Positions 56,419 through 63,951 of a DNA stretch of 64,000 bases are shown here, one piece after another. This DNA is from an uncultured Bacteroides sp. (GTDB taxonomy: Bacteria > Bacteroidota > Bacteroidia > Bacteroidales > Bacteroidaceae), in contig NZ_OY782578.1 in the NCBI RefSeq assembly GCF_963677945.1, forward strand, positions 682,001 to 746,000, written 5' to 3'. The position numbers and the translations under genes were made by a program. Below the pieces are notes generated by a model that saw nothing but the letters and a program-made list of their open reading frames with translations, was not told the DNA's origin and did no database searches. Within the stretch, counting starts at the first letter, position 1, and the number at the start of each line of letters is the position of its first letter.

Positions 56419-57605
56419 TTTTCTGCTGGTTCAAGGCATTTCAGGTATTCATTTTTACTATCGCTATTATCAAAAGAATAATTATCAATAATGGCATGAA
56501 GCTGAGTTTTTAGTTTAGTATAGTTGTTTAAATCACCTGTTACTCGATAGAACTCCAGAAGAGAACGGAATCCTGTTATATAATTCAGGTTAATATGCCC
56601 CACCATATCTTTGTAACTGTCGGGAGTAAAGCCTTCTTTAAGGTAATCCAGCAAGAACACTTGCTCATAATTACGTTTAGTTACAGCCAGATTATCGTAT
56701 GATTTGGCCGAATATCTCATCAGTAATCCTTCAGAATAAAGGCTGTCTTTGAATGAATCAAGCTCCCCCCGTCCCATAGCTGAGAAATAAACCGGGCGAT
56801 GCGTGTATTTAATTATATGTTTTGCAATCTCTAATGACAATTGATTATTAGCCGGATACTTTGCGTTCAGTTCTTTATCTGTTCCCGGAAAAGGAGGAAC
56901 TCCCAATTCTTCGAGAACACGCTCCCGATAATTCTGCTCATACAAAAAAGGGAGACAGATTAACTTTTTATCCTTAAACAGATTCTTGCCACATTGAAGC
57001 AGCAATTTAGGATAGATTGAATTATCTCCATAAGCAAATATAATGCCATCTTTCTCCATTCCAGCCATCTCGTTATAATCATAATTCAACAATCCTGCTG
57101 AATATTCCCCACTTTCGTACCATTTCTTGCAGGTGTTTGTAAGAAGTGTATCGTTCCGGGACAATATCGCAAAGGATACATAGTCAGGGAAAAAGCCCAC
57201 TTCGTCAGGACGCATTGCAATAGCTTTAGTTATGTAAGCACTTTTACTAAGATCGCCACCACCATTATAATACATCATTACGTTATACGTGTAAGAGTTT
57301 GGTATTGCCAGTTTCATTTCCTGCATTATCTTCCCCAACCGGACGAAGATCTTTTCATAATCCTTCTCTCCTTCTGCACAAACGAATTCATATTTTGTGG
57401 CCCGATAATAGTTTTCCCAAGCAGCCTCGTTGTGTTTGTCTTTAGAAAGAACCTTCTTCCATGCTTCCGCCTGCTGCTTATACCACTCGGCATTATGCTC
57501 TACTTGTACAAAAGAAACTACTTTCTGAGGTGTTTGACCAAAGGAAGATTGGAATGCTATACAGGCAACAATCGCAGAAATATACTTCAATTTTCTAATA
57601 TTCAT
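56415..57605 (-). CDS. Exported protein, DUF2723-soluble-domain-like
   Basis: 396 residues: a signal peptide ending SSFG before Gln24, then helical repeats reminiscent of TPRs. Residues near 200-260 carry GIIFAYGDNSIYPKLLLQCG and a following Arg-rich turn. This resembles the periplasmic part of DUF2723 membrane proteins, but here without the membrane domain. Function unknown. First gene of the ECF sigma operon and overlapping the sigma gene by 4 nt, so it may set or sense the signal that the sigma factor answers (inference). The array of 23-bp palindromic boxes lies just upstream. Confidence 0.65.
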   Translation of the reverse strand: MNIRKLKYISAIVACIAFQSSFGQTPQKVVSFVQVEHNAEWYKQQAEAWKKVLSKDKHNEAAWENYYRATKYEFVCAEGEKDYEKIFVRLGKIMQEMKLAIPNSYTYNVMMYYNGGGDLSKSAYITKAIAMRPDEVGFFPDYVSFAILSRNDTLLTNTCKKWYESGEYSAGLLNYDYNEMAGMEKDGIIFAYGDNSIYPKLLLQCGKNLFKDKKLICLPFLYEQNYRERVLEELGVPPFPGTDKELNAKYPANNQLSLEIAKHIIKYTHRPVYFSAMGRGELDSFKDSLYSEGLLMRYSAKSYDNLAVTKRNYEQVFLLDYLKEGFTPDSYKDMVGHINLNYITGFRSLLEFYRVTGDLNNYTKLKTQLHAIIDNYSFDNSDSKNEYLKCLEPAEK

Positions 57606-57682
57606 TTTTCATTTCATTTTAAGTGCATACTAATCATAAGGAACGGTTCCGGAATAGTATACACGCATGCCGGGAAAACGTT

Positions 57683-57690
57683 CAAAGTTA
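57683..57690 (-). promoter_or_regulatory. -7 box of the ECF operon promoter
   Basis: Minus-strand TAACTTTG, full match to TAnnTTTG, about 80 bp before the start of the first gene. The array of palindromic boxes begins 18 bp upstream, where the -33 element would lie. Confidence 0.5.
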
Positions 57691-57707
57691 TTAAGAATAT
57701 TTTTTCT

Positions 57708-57790
57708 TTGACCTATATCAAACAATAATTATGATGTATATCAAAGCATCCTTTTGATGTACATCTAAGCATACGTTTGATATACATCAA
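57708..57790. repeat. Four palindromic boxes at an exact 23-bp period
   Basis: Boxes at 57708-57721, 57731-57744, 57754-57767 and 57777-57790 fit the palindrome TTGATRTAYATCAA. The fourth is TTGATATACATCAA; the first has CC in place of TG/AT. The start positions differ by exactly 23 bp each. This is what a cooperative regulator-binding array (or iteron) looks like. Confidence 0.8.
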
Positions 57791-57866
57791 ACAAAAAAGA
57801 TATAACCGGAAAATGGTAAATCTTTCTTTATATATATTATTAATATTCAAGGTAAGTTGCTAATCC

Positions 57867-57897
57867 TTTGTATTCCACCGAATAATTTGTACTTTTG
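57867..57897 (+). promoter_or_regulatory. ychF promoter (TTTG - 19 bp - TACTTTTG)
   Basis: -33 TTTG at 57867-57870, -7 TACTTTTG at 57890-57897, 19-bp spacer. The best full Bacteroidetes-type promoter in the window, 47 bp before ychF. Confidence 0.8.
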
Positions 57898-57944
57898 CAA
57901 GCTGAAAAAAGTTTGAATAAGAAAACAAATTAACGATATAAAGA

Positions 57945-59048
57945 ATGGCTTTACAATGTGGTATCGTCGGCCTTCCTAACGTAGGAAAATCGACTCTTTT
58001 CAATTGCTTGTCTAACGCAAAGGCACAGTCTGCTAATTTCCCTTTTTGTACGATTGAACCTAACGTAGGTGTAATCACTGTTCCCGATGAACGTTTAAAT
58101 AAACTTGCCGAGTTGGTTCACCCTAACCGCGTAGTACCTACCACAGTAGAAATTGTGGATATTGCCGGATTGGTAAAAGGTGCCAGTAAAGGTGAAGGAT
58201 TAGGAAATAAATTCCTTGCAAACATCCGCGAAACTGATGCTATCATTCACGTTCTTCGCTGTTTCGACGACGATAACGTGGTGCATGTTGACGGAAATGT
58301 AAACCCTATTCGTGACAAAGAAATCATTGATTACGAACTTCAGCTGAAAGACCTTGATACTATTGACAGCCGCATTCAGAAAGTACAGAAACAGGCTCAA
58401 ACAGGTGGCGATAAAGTTGCAAAGATGACTTATGAAGTGCTTCATAAGTACAAAGAGGCTTTGGAACAAGGCAAGTCGGCCCGTACAGTTACATTCGAAA
58501 CAAAAGATGAAATAAAGATATCAAAAGAACTATTCCTGCTTACAAGTAAGCCGGTTCTTTACGTGTGCAACGTAGACGAAGGCAGTGCTGTAAACGGAAA
58601 TAAGTACGTTGAAATGGTTCGTGAGGCAATTAAAGACGAAGATGCTCAGTTGCTTGTTGTAGCTGCCAAGATTGAATCGGAAATTGCTGAGTTCGAAACT
58701 TTCGAAGAACGCGAAATGTTCCTTGGAGAGATTGGATTAACAGAATCGGGCGTAGCCAGACTTATTAAAACTGCCTATAAACTGTTGAATCTGGAAACTT
58801 ATTTCACAGTAGGTGTTCAGGAAGTTCGTGCATGGACTTACCTAAAAGGCAGCAAGGCTCCTCAATGCGCCGGTGTAATTCATACCGACTTCGAAAAAGG
58901 ATTTATCCGTGCAGAGGTAATTAAATACCATGACTTCATTGAATATGGCTCGGAAGCAGCCATCAAAGAAGCCGGTAAACTAGGTGTTGAAGGAAAAGAA
59001 TATGTGGTGGAAGACGGCGACATCATGCACTTCCGCTTTAACGTATAA
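57945..59048 (+). CDS. ychF: Redox/translation-associated GTPase YchF (OLA1 family)
   Basis: 367 residues, an Obg-related P-loop protein that prefers ATP in many organisms and associates with ribosomes. Motifs: G1 GLPNVGKST (about 8-16), switch region CTIEPNVGVITVPD, G3 DIAGLVKGASKG (about 69-80), the family's G4 variant NVDE near 207, and a C-terminal TGS domain (GVIHTDFEKGFIRAEV). Standard length. Independent promoter directly upstream; convergent with nothing, since the next gene is also on plus. Confidence 0.97.
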   Translation: MALQCGIVGLPNVGKSTLFNCLSNAKAQSANFPFCTIEPNVGVITVPDERLNKLAELVHPNRVVPTTVEIVDIAGLVKGASKGEGLGNKFLANIRETDAIIHVLRCFDDDNVVHVDGNVNPIRDKEIIDYELQLKDLDTIDSRIQKVQKQAQTGGDKVAKMTYEVLHKYKEALEQGKSARTVTFETKDEIKISKELFLLTSKPVLYVCNVDEGSAVNGNKYVEMVREAIKDEDAQLLVVAAKIESEIAEFETFEEREMFLGEIGLTESGVARLIKTAYKLLNLETYFTVGVQEVRAWTYLKGSKAPQCAGVIHTDFEKGFIRAEVIKYHDFIEYGSEAAIKEAGKLGVEGKEYVVEDGDIMHFRFNV

Positions 59049-59186
59049 AAAGCACAGTAAACTAAGAGGTAAATCTGTTACAGACAAAATAGATATTCCT
59101 CAAAAAATAGACTAAAACAAAAGTATTGGGGATTAAAATTGCATAAGCAGCATTTTCATCCCCTTCTTTTATTCATAAAAAATAAA

Positions 59187-60098
59187 ATGGCGACAAAGTA
59201 TCTGATTATTGGAACGGGCGGCGTAGGAGGAAGTATTGCCGGATTCCTTGCCCTTGCAGGCCACGATGTGACTTGTATTGCACGGGGAGCTCACTTAAAA
59301 GCTATGCAGGAGAACGGCCTGAAGCTGAAATCCGGACTGAAAGGTGATCATACCGTTCATGTTAACGCATGCCTCACTGAGGAGTATAACGATAAAGCTG
59401 ACGTAATTTTTGTTTGTGTAAAAGGCTATTCAATTGATTCCATCACTGAACTGATTGAACGTGCTTCACACAAAGGCACCATCGTAATACCGATTCTCAA
59501 CGTATACGGCACGGGGCCAAAGATTAAACGCAAGGTCGAAAACGTGACGGTTCTAGACGGATGCATCTACATCGTAGGATTCGTTTCCGCTCCGGGCGAG
59601 ATTACTCAGATGGGAACCATCTTCCGCCTGGTATTTGGTGCCCGCAAGGAAGACAATGTAGCTTATGAAAGACTATTGGCTGTGCAGAAAGATCTTCAGG
59701 AAAGCGGCATCAAAGCTCCTATTTCAGAGGATATAAACCGTGATACTTTCGTGAAATGGTCGTTCATTTCCGCCATGGCTTGCACCGGTGCATACTATGA
59801 TGTTCCTATGGGAGAGCTGCAAAAAGAGGGAACCAAAAGAGATACCTTCATTGGCCTTTCACGTGAAAGCGCAGCCATAGGTAAAGCCCTTGGCATAACA
59901 TTCGTGGAAGATCCGGTAACCTACAACCTCAAAGTTCTGGATAAGCTTGATCCCGCCAGTACAGCATCCATGCAAAAAGATATCAGCAAAGGTCACGAAT
60001 CGGAAGTAGACGGTCTGCTTTTCAGCTTCATAACCAAAGGAGAAGAGCTTGGGATTGATATGCCCACTTACAGACTGGTTGCTAAAAAGTTTAGATAG
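59187..60098 (+). CDS. Ketopantoate reductase family protein (ApbA/PanE)
   Basis: 303 residues. NADPH Rossmann motif IGTGGVGGSIAGFLALAG (about 7-24), the Lys in DTFVKWSFISAMA (about 189-202) and C-terminal SMQKDISKGHESEVDGL (about 262-278), which are the PanE/ApbA signatures. It probably reduces 2-dehydropantoate to pantoate in CoA synthesis; other 2-oxo acids are possible. I use the ATG at 59187 because the in-frame start 48 bp upstream adds residues before the Rossmann strand with no counterpart in the family. Confidence 0.87.
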   Translation: MATKYLIIGTGGVGGSIAGFLALAGHDVTCIARGAHLKAMQENGLKLKSGLKGDHTVHVNACLTEEYNDKADVIFVCVKGYSIDSITELIERASHKGTIVIPILNVYGTGPKIKRKVENVTVLDGCIYIVGFVSAPGEITQMGTIFRLVFGARKEDNVAYERLLAVQKDLQESGIKAPISEDINRDTFVKWSFISAMACTGAYYDVPMGELQKEGTKRDTFIGLSRESAAIGKALGITFVEDPVTYNLKVLDKLDPASTASMQKDISKGHESEVDGLLFSFITKGEELGIDMPTYRLVAKKFR

Positions 60099-60276
60099 TC
60101 ATAAAATATATAGTCTGTAAAATGGAATTTGATTTTACAAATACTAGAATCATTTTATAACTGAACTATAAATTCTCAGCTAAACGTTATTTTTCATAAA
60201 AAAAATACTAATTCAACAATTTTTCTATCTGTTATAATTTATATTTACTACCTTTATAGTAAATAAATTATATCCT

Positions 60277-61131
60277 ATGAAAAATATAATATTGACTTTA
60301 TTCTTGGCTTCAGTTTTGTTTTCTTGTAAAGAAGACAATGATTCTTTGAAGACATTCGAATTGAGCAAAACATCTATTGAACTTGATAATGTAAATTCCA
60401 GTGAAAACATTCTGATTAAAGGCAGAAGCAGTACTTTTTTTGCATCCTCTACTGATGCAAATGTAGCTTACGCAACTATTAATAATGACACATTGATTGT
60501 AATAGGTTATAATTTAGGGAACTGTACTATATATATTTCTGATGAATTTAATAACGTAAAATCTATACCGGTATGCGTAAAAGAAGCAATAGACTTTACC
60601 TTTTACAATATTGCAAATATATACATAAAGAAAGGAGAAAAAAGAACGTTCAGTTTTTCTCCTCTCGATTATAAAGATTATAATACATTCGTAGTAAGCA
60701 ATAAGGAAATAGCTGATGTTTCAGTGGTAGGCGATCAGGTTAAAAGTTTCTTTGTTGATGCAAAATACAAAGGAAAAACAACGATGAGCATATTTAAAGG
60801 GAAAATGAAAATCTCAGAATTCTATATTAACGTGGTAGATGAATATGATTTATATGTCCCCCAAAAAAGTCTTACCTTGAAGATTCCTTTTACTTATGGA
60901 ATTAATGGCATTGGCATTTGGCGAGGAAGTGGAAAATATTCCGCTACTACAGAGAATGAAAATATAGCTAAGGTTCAATCCATTATTTATTGGAATAATA
61001 ATTCATTTAATCAAGAGTGTAATGATGCTGCGGTTCATATAAAACCTTTAAATGAAGGAGAAACTTTTCTGAATATCAAAGATGAAACAACCGGACAAGT
61101 TGTAAAATGTAAGATTACTGTCACTCGTTAA
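60277..61131 (+). CDS. Ig-like-domain lipoprotein, unknown
   Basis: 284 residues with a lipobox LFSC (Cys17). The opening ELSKTSIELDNVNSSENILIKG and a repeat of the same kind, with later beta-strand-rich segments, look like bacterial Ig-like (Big_2-type) domains; two such domains fit the length. Surface lipoprotein expected, function unknown. A TACCTTTA promoter-like box lies 21-28 bp upstream. It is separated by 415 bp from the CsgG-like operon and probably not part of it. Confidence 0.68.
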   Translation: MKNIILTLFLASVLFSCKEDNDSLKTFELSKTSIELDNVNSSENILIKGRSSTFFASSTDANVAYATINNDTLIVIGYNLGNCTIYISDEFNNVKSIPVCVKEAIDFTFYNIANIYIKKGEKRTFSFSPLDYKDYNTFVVSNKEIADVSVVGDQVKSFFVDAKYKGKTTMSIFKGKMKISEFYINVVDEYDLYVPQKSLTLKIPFTYGINGIGIWRGSGKYSATTENENIAKVQSIIYWNNNSFNQECNDAAVHIKPLNEGETFLNIKDETTGQVVKCKITVTR

Positions 61132-61220
61132 TTTCGTTCATTACATCAAAAAAAAATAATTAAATAGTAGGACCAGACTTTTCATTTATCCTATTATTCA
61201 AAAATAACATCACAAAAAGG

Positions 61221-61336
61221 TGAGGGATGAGCCTCAAAAGTGAGGGATTAACTAAAAATAGTGAGGGATAAAAAGCATCTCTCACCCGTCAAAACTCTTT
61301 ATTAAAAGGCATTTCAGACAATTCTAGTGAGGGATG
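61221..61336. repeat. Cluster of GTGAGGGAT repeats
   Basis: Four direct copies at 61221-61229, 61241-61249, 61262-61270 and 61328-61336. The first three are 20 and 21 bp apart, two helical turns. An inverted copy with one mismatch (ATCTCTCAC) lies at 61278-61286. Confidence 0.75.
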
Positions 61337-61484
61337 AGAGATGATTTAAAAAAAACATTCTTTATGTGTTGATTAATATCACGTAATACCCATGCGGCAT
61401 ATATAAAAATTATTCACTTATCACTTCCCTCTGCAACAAAACAAAATAAATATACTAAAAGTCGTATTATTTCAGAAAAATACA

Positions 61485-61492
61485 TACTTTTG
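61485..61492 (+). promoter_or_regulatory. -7 box of the CsgG operon promoter
   Basis: TACTTTTG, full match to TAnnTTTG, 54 bp before the ATG at 61547. Confidence 0.5.
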
Positions 61493-61546
61493 TTATAAGT
61501 AAGGCTATGACTTACTAAAACATAAATGTATTAAAAACAAAATATT

Positions 61547-62473
61547 ATGAGAAAAATCATCTATTTGGTTCTGTTACTTATTTGCTCGCAGACAGAAATT
61601 TACGCGCAAAATAGAGTAACTGTAGTTGAACCCGAATCATCTGTAAAACAAATTGGTAAGTCACTCAAAAGGAAAGTAGCTATTTCTCGTTTCTCTAATG
61701 AAACACAGTATGCCAAAGGACTCTTTTACGACAAAGACAATGATCCAATGGGTAAACAAGCGTTAGACATTTTATCAGCCAAGCTGGCTGCTTCAGACAA
61801 ATTCATTTTACTTGAACGCAATGATCTTAACCAACTACTAAATGAATCATCAAAATCCGGAAACTCTTATCAGAATGTTGGAGCAGATTATCTTATTATT
61901 GGCTCCATTACTGAGTTTGGCCGCAAAAATGTGGGTGATGTAAAAGTGTTTTCAACATCAAAAACTCAAATTGTGGAAGCTGCAGTAAGCGTACGTCTGG
62001 TAGATGTTTCTACAGGATTGATTATCTATTCTGAAGAAGCTAAAGGAACTGCCGAACAAAAAACCAAACAAACACTGGGAGTGGGCGGTAGAGCCGATTA
62101 TGACGCTACTTTAAGTGATAAAGCTATTTCAATGGCAATCTCTAAACTGGTTGAAAATATCATTAATAACTGCATGGACAGACCATGGAAGTCTTATTTC
62201 CTTGCTTACGATAACGATGCAATTCTTATCTCGGGCGGAAAAAGCCAGGGATTAGCTGTTGGAGACAAGTTTATAGTAAAGGAAAAAGGAAAAACAGTTA
62301 AGAATCCACAGACAGGATTGAACGTAGAGCTTCCGGGAAAGAAGGTAGGTGAAATTTCTATTGCCATGGTTGGTGGAGATACTCCCCAATCAGAATACTC
62401 TATAGTAAACTTTACCGAAGGGGGAATTGATAAAACAAATCTAGCAAACTATTACATTGAGGAGATTAAATAA
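61547..62473 (+). CDS. CsgG/HfaB family outer-membrane assembly protein
   Basis: 308 residues. After a signal peptide ending EIYA before Gln21, the CsgG core follows: RKVAISRFSNETQYAKGLF, LDILSAKLAASDKFILLERNDLNQL (about 82-106), ADYLIIGSITEFG (about 122-134) and AAVSVRLVDVSTG. E. coli CsgG is a lipoprotein forming the curli channel; here no lipobox is seen and a soluble periplasmic or barrel-associated form is suggested. First of four tightly packed genes; its stop overlaps the next start (TAATG). Confidence 0.9.
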   Translation: MRKIIYLVLLLICSQTEIYAQNRVTVVEPESSVKQIGKSLKRKVAISRFSNETQYAKGLFYDKDNDPMGKQALDILSAKLAASDKFILLERNDLNQLLNESSKSGNSYQNVGADYLIIGSITEFGRKNVGDVKVFSTSKTQIVEAAVSVRLVDVSTGLIIYSEEAKGTAEQKTKQTLGVGGRADYDATLSDKAISMAISKLVENIINNCMDRPWKSYFLAYDNDAILISGGKSQGLAVGDKFIVKEKGKTVKNPQTGLNVELPGKKVGEISIAMVGGDTPQSEYSIVNFTEGGIDKTNLANYYIEEIK

Positions 62474-62811
62474 TGAAAACAAAACATATTGCTCTGCTAT
62501 TAGTGTGCATTTGTGCACTTTTCACAAGCTGTAAAGTAGGAAATTACAGTCAGGAAAGAGGATTACCCGACCAAGCTTATCTTTATTTCGTTGCAAATGA
62601 GAATTATGATGGCGAGGTTCAGGTATCAGTTGATAATAATACCTCTTTTAATGCAAAAGTTATTAAAGAGAAAAAAGGAACAATAAAGAGAGATGTATAT
62701 GCCATTGCTAAGGGAAAAAGAAACCTTAAGGTGTATTACAATGGAAATGTAATTTATGAAAAAGTAATATTCGTCTCTGCTCAGGAAACTAAAAAAATAC
62801 AATTACCATGA
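62473..62811 (+). CDS. Small lipoprotein between csgG-like and DUF4810 genes
   Basis: 112 residues, lipobox FTSC (Cys20). The mature part (about 92 residues) has alternating strands (YLYFVANENYDGEVQVSVDN ... KVYYNGNVIYEKVIF), like a small beta-sandwich. I recognise no family. It starts on the TAATG of the CsgG-like gene and its end overlaps the DUF4810 gene by 4 nt, so it belongs to the same complex by position. Confidence 0.75.
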   Translation: MKTKHIALLLVCICALFTSCKVGNYSQERGLPDQAYLYFVANENYDGEVQVSVDNNTSFNAKVIKEKKGTIKRDVYAIAKGKRNLKVYYNGNVIYEKVIFVSAQETKKIQLP

Positions 62812-63161
62812 AAATAAAACTGATTTGTGTGGCTTGCTTTGCCCTGTTTTTAAGTTCTTGTACAACTCAGCAAAGCGCGCTTTACTCGTGGAAAAACTAC
62901 GAAAAAACATCTTATAACTACTACAAAAAACAAACACCGGAAAGCACAGAAGCTTTATTAAATACCTATGCAATATTAATTGCAAAACAAGATCAGGGAA
63001 CCCGTAAGGTAGTGCCTCCGGGAACTTATGCCGAATATGGTTTTCTCCTTGCTCAAACAGGGAAAAAAGAAGAAGGTATTTCCATGATGAAAAAGGAAAT
63101 CGAGGTATATCCTGAATCTAAAGTATTTATTGAAAGAATCATTAAAATGTTGGAAAAATGA
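62808..63161 (+). CDS. DUF4810 lipoprotein
   Basis: 117 residues, lipobox LSSC (Cys18). Family marks: ALYSWKNYEKTSYNYYK early, then VPPGTYAEYGFLLAQTGKKEEG (about 67-88) and the MMKKEIEVYPES helix. DUF4810 usually travels with a CsgG-like gene and a GNA1162/DUF799 lipoprotein, as here, and the three are thought to form an outer-membrane lipoprotein complex. Overlaps both neighbours by 4 nt. Confidence 0.88.
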   Translation: MKIKLICVACFALFLSSCTTQQSALYSWKNYEKTSYNYYKKQTPESTEALLNTYAILIAKQDQGTRKVVPPGTYAEYGFLLAQTGKKEEGISMMKKEIEVYPESKVFIERIIKMLEK

Positions 63162-63841
63162 GAAAAATAATATATCTAAGCCTGGTTGTTCTGCTACTTA
63201 CCTCGTGCGGAGAAACAAAAAACTTCACCCGCGGAGAGAATTATCCTAAAATGTATGAAGCAAAACCTACAAGTATTCTTATCATGCCTCCAATAAACAA
63301 GACTGTTAATGTGGAAGCCAAAGAGTACTTTTACACATCATTGGCTATTCCTTTGTGTGAAAAAGGGTATTATGTAATCTCTCCTTTCCTTTCAATGGAA
63401 ACATTAAAAAGTGAAAGTGCCTATGATTCTGAAATGTTTATAAATAGCGATCTAAAAAAGTTTAATGAAGTTTTCGGAGCAGATGCGGCTCTCTTTACTA
63501 CAATTAACCGATGGTCGAAATCTACTCTCGGAAACACAATTACAGTAGAAATTGAATATCTGCTTAAATCGACAACAAGCAATGATATTCTCTTTAACAG
63601 AAAAGGAATATTAACGGTAGATTTAAGTATTAATTCCGGTAGCGGTGGTCTTTTGGGTGCTTTGGTAGATATGGCTGCATCGGCTATTGCAACAGCATCA
63701 ACCGATAAAGTTGTAGCGGCAAGGAGTTGCAATACGTTCTCTCTATTCGACTTACCTGATGGTAAGTATAGAAGTACGTTCGATACAGATCAGGCTACTC
63801 CAGCAGGAGGTTTAGAATTTAAAGCTACTGTGAAGAAATAA
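63158..63841 (+). CDS. GNA1162/DUF799 family lipoprotein
   Basis: 227 residues, lipobox LTSC (Cys17). After YPKMYEAKPTSILIMPPINKTVNVEAKEY (the GNA1162 motif, about 29-57) comes FGADAALFTTINRWSK and VEIEYLLKST. Related to a CsgG-like fold; GNA1162 is a surface lipoprotein of Neisseria. Last of the four-gene operon, 4-nt overlap with DUF4810, closed by a terminator. Confidence 0.88.
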   Translation: MRKIIYLSLVVLLLTSCGETKNFTRGENYPKMYEAKPTSILIMPPINKTVNVEAKEYFYTSLAIPLCEKGYYVISPFLSMETLKSESAYDSEMFINSDLKKFNEVFGADAALFTTINRWSKSTLGNTITVEIEYLLKSTTSNDILFNRKGILTVDLSINSGSGGLLGALVDMAASAIATASTDKVVAARSCNTFSLFDLPDGKYRSTFDTDQATPAGGLEFKATVKK

Positions 63842-63846
63842 ACAAA

Positions 63847-63894
63847 AACAGAACGAGATTTTCTTAAATTGAGAAAACCTCGTTCTGTTTTTTT
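63847..63894 (+). terminator. Terminator of the CsgG operon
   Basis: Eleven-bp stem AACAGAACGAG / CTCGTTCTGTT, continued inward by TTTTCT / AGAAAA after one mismatch, with seven T at the 3' side. Confidence 0.9.
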
Positions 63895-63951
63895 AAGATC
63901 TATCACTATTAACAATGGAATTTTTCCTTTCAAATTCTATTGCTATTATAT

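Larger units (their letters stand above)
57606..57944. other. Divergent promoter region with an operator array
   Basis: 339 bp between the ECF operon (minus) and ychF (plus). It carries a minus-strand -7-like box TAACTTTG (57690-57683), the four-box array (57708-57790) and the ychF promoter (57867-57897). Confidence 0.75.
61132..61546. other. Intergenic region with GTGAGGGAT repeats
   Basis: 415 bp without a gene, with GTGAGGGAT four times (61221, 61241, 61262, 61328) and one inverted near-copy (61278-61286), then the CsgG operon promoter box at 61485-61492. Confidence 0.65.
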
